The notes under the pieces: generated by a model
Databases searched by the model: none
Seen by the model: the letters and a program-made list of their open reading frames with translations, nothing else
What the model was told of the DNA's origin: nothing
Shown: piece by piece, positions 15,802 through 24,449 of the stretch
Layout of the letters: each line of letters begins with the position of its first letter
Numbering within the stretch: position 1 is the first letter of the stretch
DNA from: Staphylococcus chromogenes
Lineage (GTDB): Bacteria; Bacillota; Bacilli; Staphylococcales; Staphylococcaceae
DNA: 64,000 nucleotides
Direction: 5' to 3'
Assembly: GCF_029024625.1 (NCBI RefSeq)
Contig: NZ_CP118953.1
Coordinates: 372,001-436,000, forward strand
Position numbers and translations under genes: made by a program

Positions 15802-16437
15802 ATGTGGATTGATATTACGCATCAACTTTCAAAAGACTGGGCCCCTTGGCCGGGAGATCCTGCTTTTGAACTTCATTTTTTTGAAACGAAAGCGAATAAC
15901 GGGGCAACGAACATTGCAAAATTAGCGGGAAGTACCCATATTGCAACGCATGTGGATGCGCCACGACATGTCGATGATAAAGGGGCTACCGTTGATCAAT
16001 TGCCAATAGACCCCTTTATTGGTCGAGCGACGGTTATTGAAATTTTAGACACACCAAGAATTGATGAATCTATATTAAAAGAGGATGTAATTGAAGGGAA
16101 AATCGTTTTATTTAAAACCCAATCCCACACTAATCCGAGTCAATTTCCTGAAACGGTCCCTGTGCTCACCACTGATGCCATTGATTTTTTAGCTCAGCAA
16201 GGTGTGCAAGTGATTGGAGTGGACGTCCCCTCCATTGATCCTATCGACTCAGAGAGCCTTGAAAATCATCATCATATGATAAACAACGAGATATTTAATA
16301 TTGAGAATTTGCGGTTAGCGCATGTTTCACCAGGTGTGTATGACTTTATAGGATTGCCTTTAAAAATTGTCGGGGGTGACGCCTCTTATATCCGTGCAGT
16401 CCTCCGTCCTCTCCACTCATCACAGGATAGAATATGA
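15802..16437 (+). CDS. Cyclase-family (kynurenine formamidase-like) hydrolase
   Basis: 211 aa from the ATG at 15802, behind GAGGAGG; upstream codons of the frame overlap that site. Metal-site motif STHIATHVDAPRH (44-56) gives H46, H50, D52 and H56, the HxxxHxDxPxH signature of PF04199. DVPSIDP and ENHHHMI later in the chain are further family motifs. Characterised relatives hydrolyse N-formylkynurenine or isatin-type amides. The efflux pump gene starts 41 bases downstream, so export of a product is possible; no kynureninase or tryptophan dioxygenase gene is near. Confidence 0.75.
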   Translation: MWIDITHQLSKDWAPWPGDPAFELHFFETKANNGATNIAKLAGSTHIATHVDAPRHVDDKGATVDQLPIDPFIGRATVIEILDTPRIDESILKEDVIEGKIVLFKTQSHTNPSQFPETVPVLTTDAIDFLAQQGVQVIGVDVPSIDPIDSESLENHHHMINNEIFNIENLRLAHVSPGVYDFIGLPLKIVGGDASYIRAVLRPLHSSQDRI

Positions 16438-16478
16438 TACAATAATGAATATTTTCATAAAGAATCGAGGAAAAAAGT

Positions 16479-17693
16479 ATGGAAAAGCAAGGAAAAACGC
16501 CATCCATGCCGATATTGTTCATTATTTTACTCGGGACAATGACAGCATTTGGCCCTTTATTATCTGATATGTATAGTCCAGCGTTACCCCTTGTCCAAAA
16601 AGATTTAATGACGACAACTTCACAAACACAGTTGACGTTATCTATTGCGATGATTGGGATCGCATTTGGACAGTTTATTTTTGGAGTGATGGCTGACCGC
16701 GTTTCACGTCGTAAATTAGCCCTCTCCATTTTAGTGTTACTCATCGTGGCTTCTCTGATTATAGCGATGAGTGCTTCAGTGCAGTTGTTATTGGTATTAC
16801 GGTTTATCCAAGGTTTGGCTGGAGGAGGTGCCATCGTTATTGCGCGTGCGACAGCCGGTGAAAGTTTAAAAGGGGCGCATCTTAGCCGCTTCTTCACGGC
16901 ACTCATGGTCGTTAATGGGATTATTTCGATTTTAGCGCCACTCGCCAACGCCGTGTTACTTTCCATTGGGTCATGGCGTTACATCTTTTTAGCGTTGGCA
17001 GGGATAGGGGCGCTCTTATTTATAGCTGTTGCGCTTCATCCCCATATGAAAAAAGTCCAACAAACACAGACGAAACAAACGAAACTCTCACTTGTTTTTA
17101 AAGATTTTGGTCGTTTGATGAAGGCCCCTTCCTTCGTCTTGCCGATGCTTTTACAAGGTGTGACGTATATTATGATTTTCAGTTTTGGGGCGGGCGCGCC
17201 ATTTATTACACAAAATGTTTACGGCATGACGCCACAATCATTTAGCTTATTAATGGTCTTCATTGGCATTGGCCTTATTATTTCAAGTCAACTTTCAAAC
17301 CTTTGTTTACGTTGGTGGTCACAACTGAGTGTTTTAACATTATTTATGATGATTCAAGTGTTAGGCGCCATCATGACGATTATTGTGTTACTTTTACATT
17401 TACCACTAGTTATGTTAATCATCACTTTATTTTTTGCAGTGACGCCAGTAACGGCGATTGGACCGCTCGCGTTTTCATTAGCGATGCAAATGCGAACAGG
17501 GGGTAGCGGAAGTGCCTCTAGTCTTTTAGGGTTAGTGCAATTCATTTTAGGAAGTGCCATTGCGCCATTGATTGGGATTCAAGGCCCAGAAAGTGTGGTT
17601 CCGTACAGTGTTGTATTAGGGGCGACTGTTGTTTTATTACTCACGTTAGGTCATTTCACTTATCATCGATTAAAACATCAAATTGCATCATAA
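16479..17693 (+). CDS. Bcr/CflA-type MFS drug:proton antiporter
   Basis: 404 aa with 12 hydrophobic segments. Motif A between segments 2 and 3 reads GVMADRVSRRKLAL, and motif C-like glycine/proline-rich segment 5 (GIISILAPLANAVLL) marks a DHA1 antiporter. Bcr/CflA pumps export chloramphenicol, bicyclomycin, sulfonamides or small peptides and amino acids. GAGGAAA lies in front of the ATG. Followed by a strong terminator. Substrate cannot be inferred. Confidence 0.85.
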   Translation: MEKQGKTPSMPILFIILLGTMTAFGPLLSDMYSPALPLVQKDLMTTTSQTQLTLSIAMIGIAFGQFIFGVMADRVSRRKLALSILVLLIVASLIIAMSASVQLLLVLRFIQGLAGGGAIVIARATAGESLKGAHLSRFFTALMVVNGIISILAPLANAVLLSIGSWRYIFLALAGIGALLFIAVALHPHMKKVQQTQTKQTKLSLVFKDFGRLMKAPSFVLPMLLQGVTYIMIFSFGAGAPFITQNVYGMTPQSFSLLMVFIGIGLIISSQLSNLCLRWWSQLSVLTLFMMIQVLGAIMTIIVLLLHLPLVMLIITLFFAVTPVTAIGPLAFSLAMQMRTGGSGSASSLLGLVQFILGSAIAPLIGIQGPESVVPYSVVLGATVVLLLTLGHFTYHRLKHQIAS

Positions 17694-17724
17694 AGACACA
17701 GGACGAGTATTCATCTAAAGTTAG

Positions 17725-17772
17725 AAAGCCATCAAAATTTATCTGAGAATAAATTTTGATGGCTATTTTTAT
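17725..17772 (+). terminator. Terminator after the MFS gene
   Basis: Stem AGCCATCAAAATTTAT-CTGAGA-ATAAATTTTGATGGCT followed by ATTTTTAT. Also able to end the small minus-strand gene at 17774. Confidence 0.85.
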
Positions 17773-17773
17773 A

Positions 17774-17980
17774 TTATAAAGCGTCGTAAGGGATGCTGTT
17801 TAACGCTTGAGATGGTAGGATCTGTAATGTGGAAAGTTGGTTTAGGGTGTCCGTGAGTCGACTATGCCAAATATCAAAGTTTAACTGAGGCAGATATTGT
17901 GATTGTGGCGTCCAACCAAAGTATTGCGCAGAGGCATAAATGAGACCTATCCCGACAACAGCACGTAATAAAATTTTCAT
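17774..17980 (-). CDS. Small hypothetical protein with one membrane segment
   Basis: 68 aa. AAAGGAAGTG lies seven bases before the ATG, which supports a real gene. The N-terminal 16-20 residues (ILLRAVVGIGLIYASA) form a membrane segment or uncleaved signal; the rest is a polar tail with QLNFDIWHSRLTDTLNQL. No family recognised. It is convergent with the MFS gene and divergent from the M60 protease gene. Confidence 0.55.
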   Translation of the reverse strand: MKILLRAVVGIGLIYASAQYFGWTPQSQYLPQLNFDIWHSRLTDTLNQLSTLQILPSQALNSIPYDAL

Positions 17981-18213
17981 AAATTCACTTCCTTTAAGTT
18001 CTTATAAGTCTACTATACAGGTTGAAAAAGCGCATAGCATGGGGCTTTTGGAATATTTTATTCTCAACCTAAAGAAGGAGTAATGTCAGTGATGCATTAA
18101 AAATAGAATTATAAATCACACGATAAAATTTACTTTCATGCTTTGGTGTTTACTGTTACTATATAACTATCGAAACTATATTGAAGAAAATATATGTAAA
18201 AGGAATGAACGAT

Positions 18214-21200
18214 TTGGATACAAAACGCCCAAAGCAATACCCACGTGCACGACAAACTTACGCCATAAGGAAATTTAATATTGGTCTTGCCTCAGTGATG
18301 TTTGGCACATTTTTATTTTTAAGTGTGACAGATCATGTAAAAGCTGCTGAATCTGACAATGGCGCTACAACTTCAGAAAATTTACTCCCTGACGTGCATA
18401 AAGAAGTGATACAACCTTCAGAAGCTACGTTGGAAAACGATAAAGTTACTCCAGAAAATGACGCATCACAAACTACAGATACCGTCACGTCTCAAGTAGA
18501 GCAACCAAAGGAACCATCAACGCCAAATACACCGCAAGAGTTTACCGCGGACAATGCATCACTAGAAAAAGCACCACAAGAGACAACAGCTGCTTCATCA
18601 CCAGAAGTCAATTCTCAAGATGAGTCCTTAAAAGATGAGACGCCAGTGACAAAGCAAAATGAAGCAACGGCTCCCCCAACATCTGAAAAAGAACAAGGCG
18701 AGTCTCAACTTAGAGCGACAACTAACACAACTGTGGTTCCAGCCGTTAACGAACCTGCTCCAGAGGCGAACGCTACAGAAGTCTCCGTGGACGGTATTGA
18801 AGAACGTGTGTATCAAAAATCCATTCCTGTCTTAACGGGCTCAAAAATAGCCCGCACCATTGGTATGGGAAGAGGAAATAGCCAGGCGCGTGAAAGTCTA
18901 GGCGTTGTCTTGCCGGCAGATACAACATTATATGTCCGTCAGGCAAAACCTACGAATGAAGCGGATTTGAAAGTTAATTTGGTCACAGACGATAGCCAAA
19001 CGAATCAAACAGCTGTCGTTTCTAAAGACGGCACGTGGACAAGTATTCGCACGACCGTGGATAGTGCGGCGTTCATGTATATGCCAAGAGGGCTTGAATC
19101 TGAACCTTTAATTGAATATTACATTGAAAACAATTTGTTCCAAGCGCTACCAACTTATCGCAAAGGACAAAATCAAGAAACATTCGAAACACAGTGGGTA
19201 GATCAAGACGCGAGTTTCGCCTATGTAGATGGTGATAAACATGCAATTTTAATCCCACGTGTCGATCGAGACCGTGTACTCGCAATGAAAACGAATACGT
19301 CTAAATTTTTATTTACAAGTTTAGATGAACTTATTACGTATTATGATGATGTCGTTACGCACTATGATCAATGGGCAGGATTAATTGATGATCCGACTTC
19401 AGTGAGTTACAACTTTGGACATAAATATTTTACAATGCCAGACAAAAATGGAATCGGGACGGCCTACTGGTCGAATGATCATATGGGGATGAACAGTAAT
19501 TCTGTTTATGGTTATTTGGAAAAAGGATGGTTGATTTTACACGAAATTGGTCATGGTTATGACGGCGTGATGGCACAAGACAAAAACGTGAACTTATTAG
19601 AAGTTATTAATAATGTGTATGCCCATCATTACGAACAAGAGGTTCAAAAGCTTGGCAGTGATTGGTTATATCAAAATAAACAAACTGAAGCACAACAACG
19701 GATTCATGACACATATTTATCAGGCAATACCGATTTTACGTTCAACAGTTTAGGGGGGCGAGAAAAACTTGATTTTATGACGCGTATGACACGGTTTGCG
19801 GGTATGGATGCATTTGCAGGAATGCTTCAACAAATGCGTGAACAAGCCGCAAGAGAAGGTTTACCGACAGATGTGCCAAGATGGTTAGGGGAATATATGT
19901 TAGCTCAAAATGGTGCCAATGCCCTCGCTTATTTTGACTTGTTCCATGTCCCGACGTCTCCACAATTGGAAGACCGTTTAAACACTTATAATAATAGTTA
20001 CATTTATACATTAGCATCACTCATCACTGATGAGGCAGAACGTCAAAAATATGTCGACCGTCTGGATTTAAAAACGATCTACGAACTCGTCAAATCTTCA
20101 GACCTCGAAGATACGACGATACAAGCCCCAGCGACGATTACTGTTAATTTAAATGGTCAAACATTACCGCCACATGCGAAAGTACAACTTAAAGATGGGT
20201 CAACCATTGTCGCAGAAGCGGTGGTTCAAAATGGACGTGTATTATTCGATTCCGTGCGTGCAGGGGTTTACAAAGTGGTGGCGCCCGTATCAACAACATA
20301 TGCCTTACCAGAACATACTTACCTTATTGTAAGCGAAAATGGAGAAAATACGGCGACATTGAACTATCCTGAAACGTCAGATGTACAAAAACTTATGACA
20401 CAACAAATCGCCATTAAAGGTCTTAGTGATGGCGTTGTTTCTACCATTACGTACAATCCAAGCACAAAAGAAGTCGCATACCGACATAATAACGGACAGC
20501 CTCATATTTATTTTGAAAATCAACCTTATGCACAAGTCACAATTCAAACACAAAATGGAGAAGTTCTCCTAGATAAAATATTCATTGGCGATGAGAAATT
20601 AACAGCGACAGAACAAACTTTTACAATGAATTATGGAGATACGATTACAGTGATGCACAAAGAGGCTGAGTCACGACGCCAAGTGCTACGTCCTGAAACA
20701 GGAGAACGTCTCAATTTCCAAGATGCAGCGATGCAGACGGTGACGTACACACTGACGGATAAAGGGTTTATCGTGAATAATGAAACACAAGCAGATGCGG
20801 ATGCGCGTTATTTAGATGCATTAGAAAGTGACATCGAGCGCGTCATAACTTTGATGGATGCGCATCCTGAACGTGATTATCGCACGCAATTGTATCGTAT
20901 CGCTGAAGGCTTGCCTTTTACAGATACGGCAAATCAAACTCGCTTACGTGCACTATTAGCGCCATACTTAGATCAAGCCCAACTTGATGCGCCGAAAGTC
21001 AATCCGGTGCAACTGGATCAGCGCCAAGTCTATGGTACGGCAACACCTCATGCGACGATTACGGTTACATTACCGAACAACGAAGTCCTTCAAACCACAA
21101 CAAATGCGCAAGGGGTTTGGGGAGTGACTGTTCCAACAACGACGCCACTTCAAGTGAATGATACCCTTGCGATTACAGCGTCTATGGAAGGCTTACAAGC

Positions 21201-23355
21201 GTCTCAAGCGGTCGCAACGAAAGTCATTGATACAATTGCGCCGAATACACCGAATATTTATACGCCTCAAGCAGGAACTGATGTTGTAAATGGGTCAGCC
21301 CAACCGAATATTATGGTCAAAGTTACATTTGCGAATGGAGAGACTGTTGAAACAACAGCGTTAGCGAACGGAACTTGGTCTGTTCAAGCGCCTGCACCGT
21401 TAATGTTAGGGGAAGCGATTTCTGCTTCAGCACATGATGCGGCTGGAAATACATCGGGAACAATGTCGACACAAGTCATAGATACGATTCCACCACAAGC
21501 ACCGGGGGTCTCGAATTTAGAGTACGGTGATAACATCGTGAGAGGTACAGGCGAGCATTATCGCGATATCATTCTTGTGAGATTCCCGGACGGACAAATT
21601 ATGCAGACGAAAGTTGGGAAAAACGGCACGTGGATGGTCGGCGTGCCTTATGAAACACAAGTGCAATTAGACGTTGGCGATGTGATCTATGTCTTTGAAT
21701 ATGATCAATCTAACAACCGTTCTCAACCTGCGTATGCTTACGTTGTAGATACGACAGCACCAAAAGCACCCGTAGTTAACACAGTTACTGAAGGAGATAG
21801 CGTTATTACAGGTCAAAGTGAGCCTAACAGTCATATTTCCATCGCGCTTAATAATGGCGAAGTGATAGAAACCTACACAACGGCGGACGGAATATTTACG
21901 ATAGATGTGCCTAACAGTGTCGTGTTACTAGAAAATAACGGTTTTAATGTGACGGCTACAGATATTTATGGAAATGCTTCAACACCAACGGTAACAACGG
22001 TTCAACCGAAAGAAGAGGTTGTACCACCAGAACCAGAAGTAGCAGAAACTTTCCCAGAACCAGTCATCTTCCCAATTCGTGAAGGCGACCGTACAATCAG
22101 TGGGACAAGTGTGCCATTGAGTCGTGTCATGATTGTGATAGAAGATACGAATGCCTATGGTGTGACGGCAGATGAAAATGGCAACTATACTTTACAATTG
22201 CCAGATGCGATACAATTATACGAAAACAATCGTATTAACGCGTTTGCGACAGATACAAAAGGACATGATTCTGGATTAATCGTGACGTTTGTGGAACCGA
22301 AAGCAGAAGTTCCTGTTGAGCCAGAACAACCGAGTGAACCGGAGCCACCAGTAGTGGAGGAACCAACGGAAGAAACACCGGACCAACCAAGTGAACCGGA
22401 GCCACCTGTGGTAGAGGAGCCAACAGAAGAGACGCCAGAACAACCAAGTGAGCCGGAGCCGCCGGTAGTGGAAGAACCAACAGAAGAGCCACCGGCACAA
22501 CCAAGTGAACCGGAGCCACCAGTAGTGGAAGAACCGACAGAGGAAACACCGGAAGAACCAAGTGAACCGGAGCCACCTGTGGTAGAGGAGCCAACAGAAG
22601 AGACGCCAGAACAACCAAGTGAACCGGAGCCACCAGTAGTGGAAGAACCGACAGAGGAAACACCAGAACAACCGAGTGAACCGGAGCCGCCGGTAGTGGA
22701 AGAACCAACGGAAGAAACACCAGAACAACCAAGTGAGCCAGAATCACCAGTGGTAGAGGAACCGACTGAAGAAACACCGGAAGAACCAAGTGAACCGGAA
22801 CCACCAGTAGTGGAGGAACCAAGTGAGCCAGAACCACCACTCGTGGAAGAACCAACGGAAGAGACACCGGAACAGCCAAGTGAGCCAGAGCCACCGATAG
22901 TGGAAGAACCAAGTGAACCAGAACCACCGGTAGTGGAGGAACCGACAGAGAAAACATCGGAACAAGCAAACGTACCGGAATCCTCTACAATGGAGACCTC
23001 AACTGTGGAAGTGTCACCTATCACTTCTCAACTTGAGCCATCCGCAACCGTGTCTAATGAAGAAATTCAGCAGCCAATCATTAATAAAGTGGGAGCGTCC
23101 CAAGCGCATGGACTGCATGCTTTAGAATCTGAAGCAGAAGTCATTGCGCAAGTAGATGCCTATTATGAAGAGACCCTTCAAACAAAAGTGAGTGCGCCTG
23201 TTCATGTGACACAAGGAGAAAATACAAATACTAACACAACGCAAGTATTACCTGAAACAGGAGACGTATCGACTTCTACGAAAACAGGTTGGTTACTGAC
23301 TTTACTCGGCCTTCCGTTCATCGTGCGTGTCTTCAAAAGACGTAAAGAAAGCTAA
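18214..23355 (+). CDS. Wall-anchored M60-like (enhancin/mucinase) metalloprotease
   Basis: About 1,713 aa. TTG at 18214 is taken as start because AAAAGG lies ten bases ahead; earlier in-frame TTG 18181 and ATG 18205 are less well placed. YAIRKFNIGLASVMFG is a YSIRK-like signal. Residues 45-180 are Glu/Thr/Pro-rich. The M60 domain spans about 200-640, with zinc motif HEIGHGYDG (H443-H447) and a downstream Glu in NLLEVINN. Then follow about five Ig-like (Big_6) modules, a Pro/Glu wall-spanning repeat (22327-22962) and LPETG, a hydrophobic stretch and KRRKES. M60 enzymes cleave mucin-type glycoproteins, so it probably attacks host mucus or epithelium. Confidence 0.88.
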   Translation: MDTKRPKQYPRARQTYAIRKFNIGLASVMFGTFLFLSVTDHVKAAESDNGATTSENLLPDVHKEVIQPSEATLENDKVTPENDASQTTDTVTSQVEQPKEPSTPNTPQEFTADNASLEKAPQETTAASSPEVNSQDESLKDETPVTKQNEATAPPTSEKEQGESQLRATTNTTVVPAVNEPAPEANATEVSVDGIEERVYQKSIPVLTGSKIARTIGMGRGNSQARESLGVVLPADTTLYVRQAKPTNEADLKVNLVTDDSQTNQTAVVSKDGTWTSIRTTVDSAAFMYMPRGLESEPLIEYYIENNLFQALPTYRKGQNQETFETQWVDQDASFAYVDGDKHAILIPRVDRDRVLAMKTNTSKFLFTSLDELITYYDDVVTHYDQWAGLIDDPTSVSYNFGHKYFTMPDKNGIGTAYWSNDHMGMNSNSVYGYLEKGWLILHEIGHGYDGVMAQDKNVNLLEVINNVYAHHYEQEVQKLGSDWLYQNKQTEAQQRIHDTYLSGNTDFTFNSLGGREKLDFMTRMTRFAGMDAFAGMLQQMREQAAREGLPTDVPRWLGEYMLAQNGANALAYFDLFHVPTSPQLEDRLNTYNNSYIYTLASLITDEAERQKYVDRLDLKTIYELVKSSDLEDTTIQAPATITVNLNGQTLPPHAKVQLKDGSTIVAEAVVQNGRVLFDSVRAGVYKVVAPVSTTYALPEHTYLIVSENGENTATLNYPETSDVQKLMTQQIAIKGLSDGVVSTITYNPSTKEVAYRHNNGQPHIYFENQPYAQVTIQTQNGEVLLDKIFIGDEKLTATEQTFTMNYGDTITVMHKEAESRRQVLRPETGERLNFQDAAMQTVTYTLTDKGFIVNNETQADADARYLDALESDIERVITLMDAHPERDYRTQLYRIAEGLPFTDTANQTRLRALLAPYLDQAQLDAPKVNPVQLDQRQVYGTATPHATITVTLPNNEVLQTTTNAQGVWGVTVPTTTPLQVNDTLAITASMEGLQASQAVATKVIDTIAPNTPNIYTPQAGTDVVNGSAQPNIMVKVTFANGETVETTALANGTWSVQAPAPLMLGEAISASAHDAAGNTSGTMSTQVIDTIPPQAPGVSNLEYGDNIVRGTGEHYRDIILVRFPDGQIMQTKVGKNGTWMVGVPYETQVQLDVGDVIYVFEYDQSNNRSQPAYAYVVDTTAPKAPVVNTVTEGDSVITGQSEPNSHISIALNNGEVIETYTTADGIFTIDVPNSVVLLENNGFNVTATDIYGNASTPTVTTVQPKEEVVPPEPEVAETFPEPVIFPIREGDRTISGTSVPLSRVMIVIEDTNAYGVTADENGNYTLQLPDAIQLYENNRINAFATDTKGHDSGLIVTFVEPKAEVPVEPEQPSEPEPPVVEEPTEETPDQPSEPEPPVVEEPTEETPEQPSEPEPPVVEEPTEEPPAQPSEPEPPVVEEPTEETPEEPSEPEPPVVEEPTEETPEQPSEPEPPVVEEPTEETPEQPSEPEPPVVEEPTEETPEQPSEPESPVVEEPTEETPEEPSEPEPPVVEEPSEPEPPLVEEPTEETPEQPSEPEPPIVEEPSEPEPPVVEEPTEKTSEQANVPESSTMETSTVEVSPITSQLEPSATVSNEEIQQPIINKVGASQAHGLHALESEAEVIAQVDAYYEETLQTKVSAPVHVTQGENTNTNTTQVLPETGDVSTSTKTGWLLTLLGLPFIVRVFKRRKES
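20982..22300 (+). repeat. Five Ig-like modules in the M60 protein
   Basis: About 84-residue modules, each with a V-x-G-x-(A/S)-x-P start, an NG(E/Q) turn, (T/G)W-S-V/FTIDVP and often DTIAP at the border. Sequence identity between modules is moderate, so they are old. The first module begins LDAPKVNPVQ. Confidence 0.75.
22327..22962 (+). repeat. 57-bp tandem repeat encoding Pro/Glu-rich wall region
   Basis: Unit of 19 codons (QPSEPEPPVVEEPTEETPE) in about eleven copies; two late copies are shortened to nine codons. Copies differ mainly at third positions and at GAA/GAG, CCA/CCG. It spans the cell wall before the LPETG motif. The repeat keeps the reverse strand open for hundreds of codons, which is not a gene. 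Confidence 0.85.
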
Positions 23356-23460
23356 GTTGAAAAAACTTAATTAGGATTTAGACTGTTGCAACATGAAGGG
23401 AAAAATGAGGGGGCATTTTTCTTAAGTCCCTCATTAGAATAAAAAATAGATATGTATCAT

Positions 23461-23503
23461 AAAGGCAAGAGGTGTCCGCTCCAAAAGACACCTCTTGCCT
23501 TTT
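23461..23503. terminator. Terminator after the M60 protease gene
   Basis: Perfect stem AAAGGCAAGAGGTGTC...GACACCTCTTGCCTTT with a T-rich tail. Confidence 0.88.
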
Positions 23504-23510
23504 AGTTTTG

Positions 23511-23545
23511 AAAAAAAGAAGTGGGTAACATCGCTACCCACTTCG
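23511..23545 (-). terminator. Terminator of the catalase-SDR operon
   Basis: Stem GAAGTGGGTA...TACCCACTTC, T-run on the minus strand, 18 bases after the SDR stop. Confidence 0.85.
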
Positions 23546-23562
23546 AAATATTGAATGCTGTT

Positions 23563-24429
23563 TTATGAAGTTAAGAAGTCGCCACCATTAAGATGTAGCG
23601 TTTGTCCTGTCATGTAAGAGCTGTCTGTTGATGCTAAAAAGACATAAGATGGTGCGAGCTCTGCAGGTTGTCCGCGACGACCCATAGGTGTATCGCCACC
23701 TTGATTTTCCACTTTGTCTTCATCAAATGTTGCAGGGATGAGAGGCGTATAAATAGGGCCAGGTGCCACTGCATTCACATAAATGCCTTTTTCCATGAGG
23801 GACGTCGCAAGTGAACGTGTGAATGAAACAATGGCTCCTTTTGTAGATGAATAATCGATTAAATGCGCAGAACCTCGATAAGCCGTCACACTAGTTGTAT
23901 TTATAATTTTATCGCCTGAAGACAAGTGAGGAAGAGCCGCTTGTGATAAATACATCATGCCAAAAATATTGGTTTCAAATGTTGCTTTAATTTGATCTGG
24001 CGTCACGTCGGCATAGTCATCTTGTGGAAATTGAACCCCACCATTATTGACTAAAATATTTAAGCCACCGAATTCTTTCACAACTTTATCAATGAGCACT
24101 TTTGATTCGTCAGGTTGACGTAAATCATGTGAATAAGCTTTTGCTTTAACGCCAATTTCTTCTAAACGTTTCACTGTATCTTCGGCATCGATGTGTTCAT
24201 TTAAATAACCAATAGCCACATCTGCTCCTTCTTTGGCAAAAAGAATCGCAACTGCGCGACCGATTCCAGAATCGCCGCCTGTAATTAATGCGACTTTCCC
24301 TTTTAATTTGCCCGCAGGTTGATAACTGTCTAATTCGCAGACAGGTCGAGGGTTCATGTCCTTTTCAGAACCGGGTTGTGTGTCTTGCGTATAGCCTTTA
24401 ATTTCATCATGTAGTTTTTGTAAATCCAT
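23563..24429 (-). CDS. General-stress SDR oxidoreductase (YdaD/GS39-like)
   Basis: 288 aa. The classical Rossmann motif TGGDSGIGR (50-58) binds NAD(P); NNGG and the active-site YSSTK (near 193) are intact. A polar N-terminal extension of about 40 residues (TQPGSEKDMNPRPVCELDSYQPAGKLKGK) is typical of the Bacillus general-stress SDR group. Substrate unknown, probably aldehydes or sugars. The gene follows the catalase gene by 20 bases with no terminator, so both are read from the sigma-B-like promoter at 26503. A paralogue lies at 29962. Confidence 0.88.
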   Translation of the reverse strand: MDLQKLHDEIKGYTQDTQPGSEKDMNPRPVCELDSYQPAGKLKGKVALITGGDSGIGRAVAILFAKEGADVAIGYLNEHIDAEDTVKRLEEIGVKAKAYSHDLRQPDESKVLIDKVVKEFGGLNILVNNGGVQFPQDDYADVTPDQIKATFETNIFGMMYLSQAALPHLSSGDKIINTTSVTAYRGSAHLIDYSSTKGAIVSFTRSLATSLMEKGIYVNAVAPGPIYTPLIPATFDEDKVENQGGDTPMGRRGQPAELAPSYVFLASTDSSYMTGQTLHLNGGDFLTS

Positions 24430-24449
24430 TCTTATTCACCTCAAAAAGT

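Noticed and set aside
22185-23024. Three long minus-strand frames (up to 279 codons) over the Pro/Glu repeat
   Set aside because: Products of low complexity (Ser/Gly/Val or Leu/Pro runs) caused by the 57-bp repeat; no start signals.
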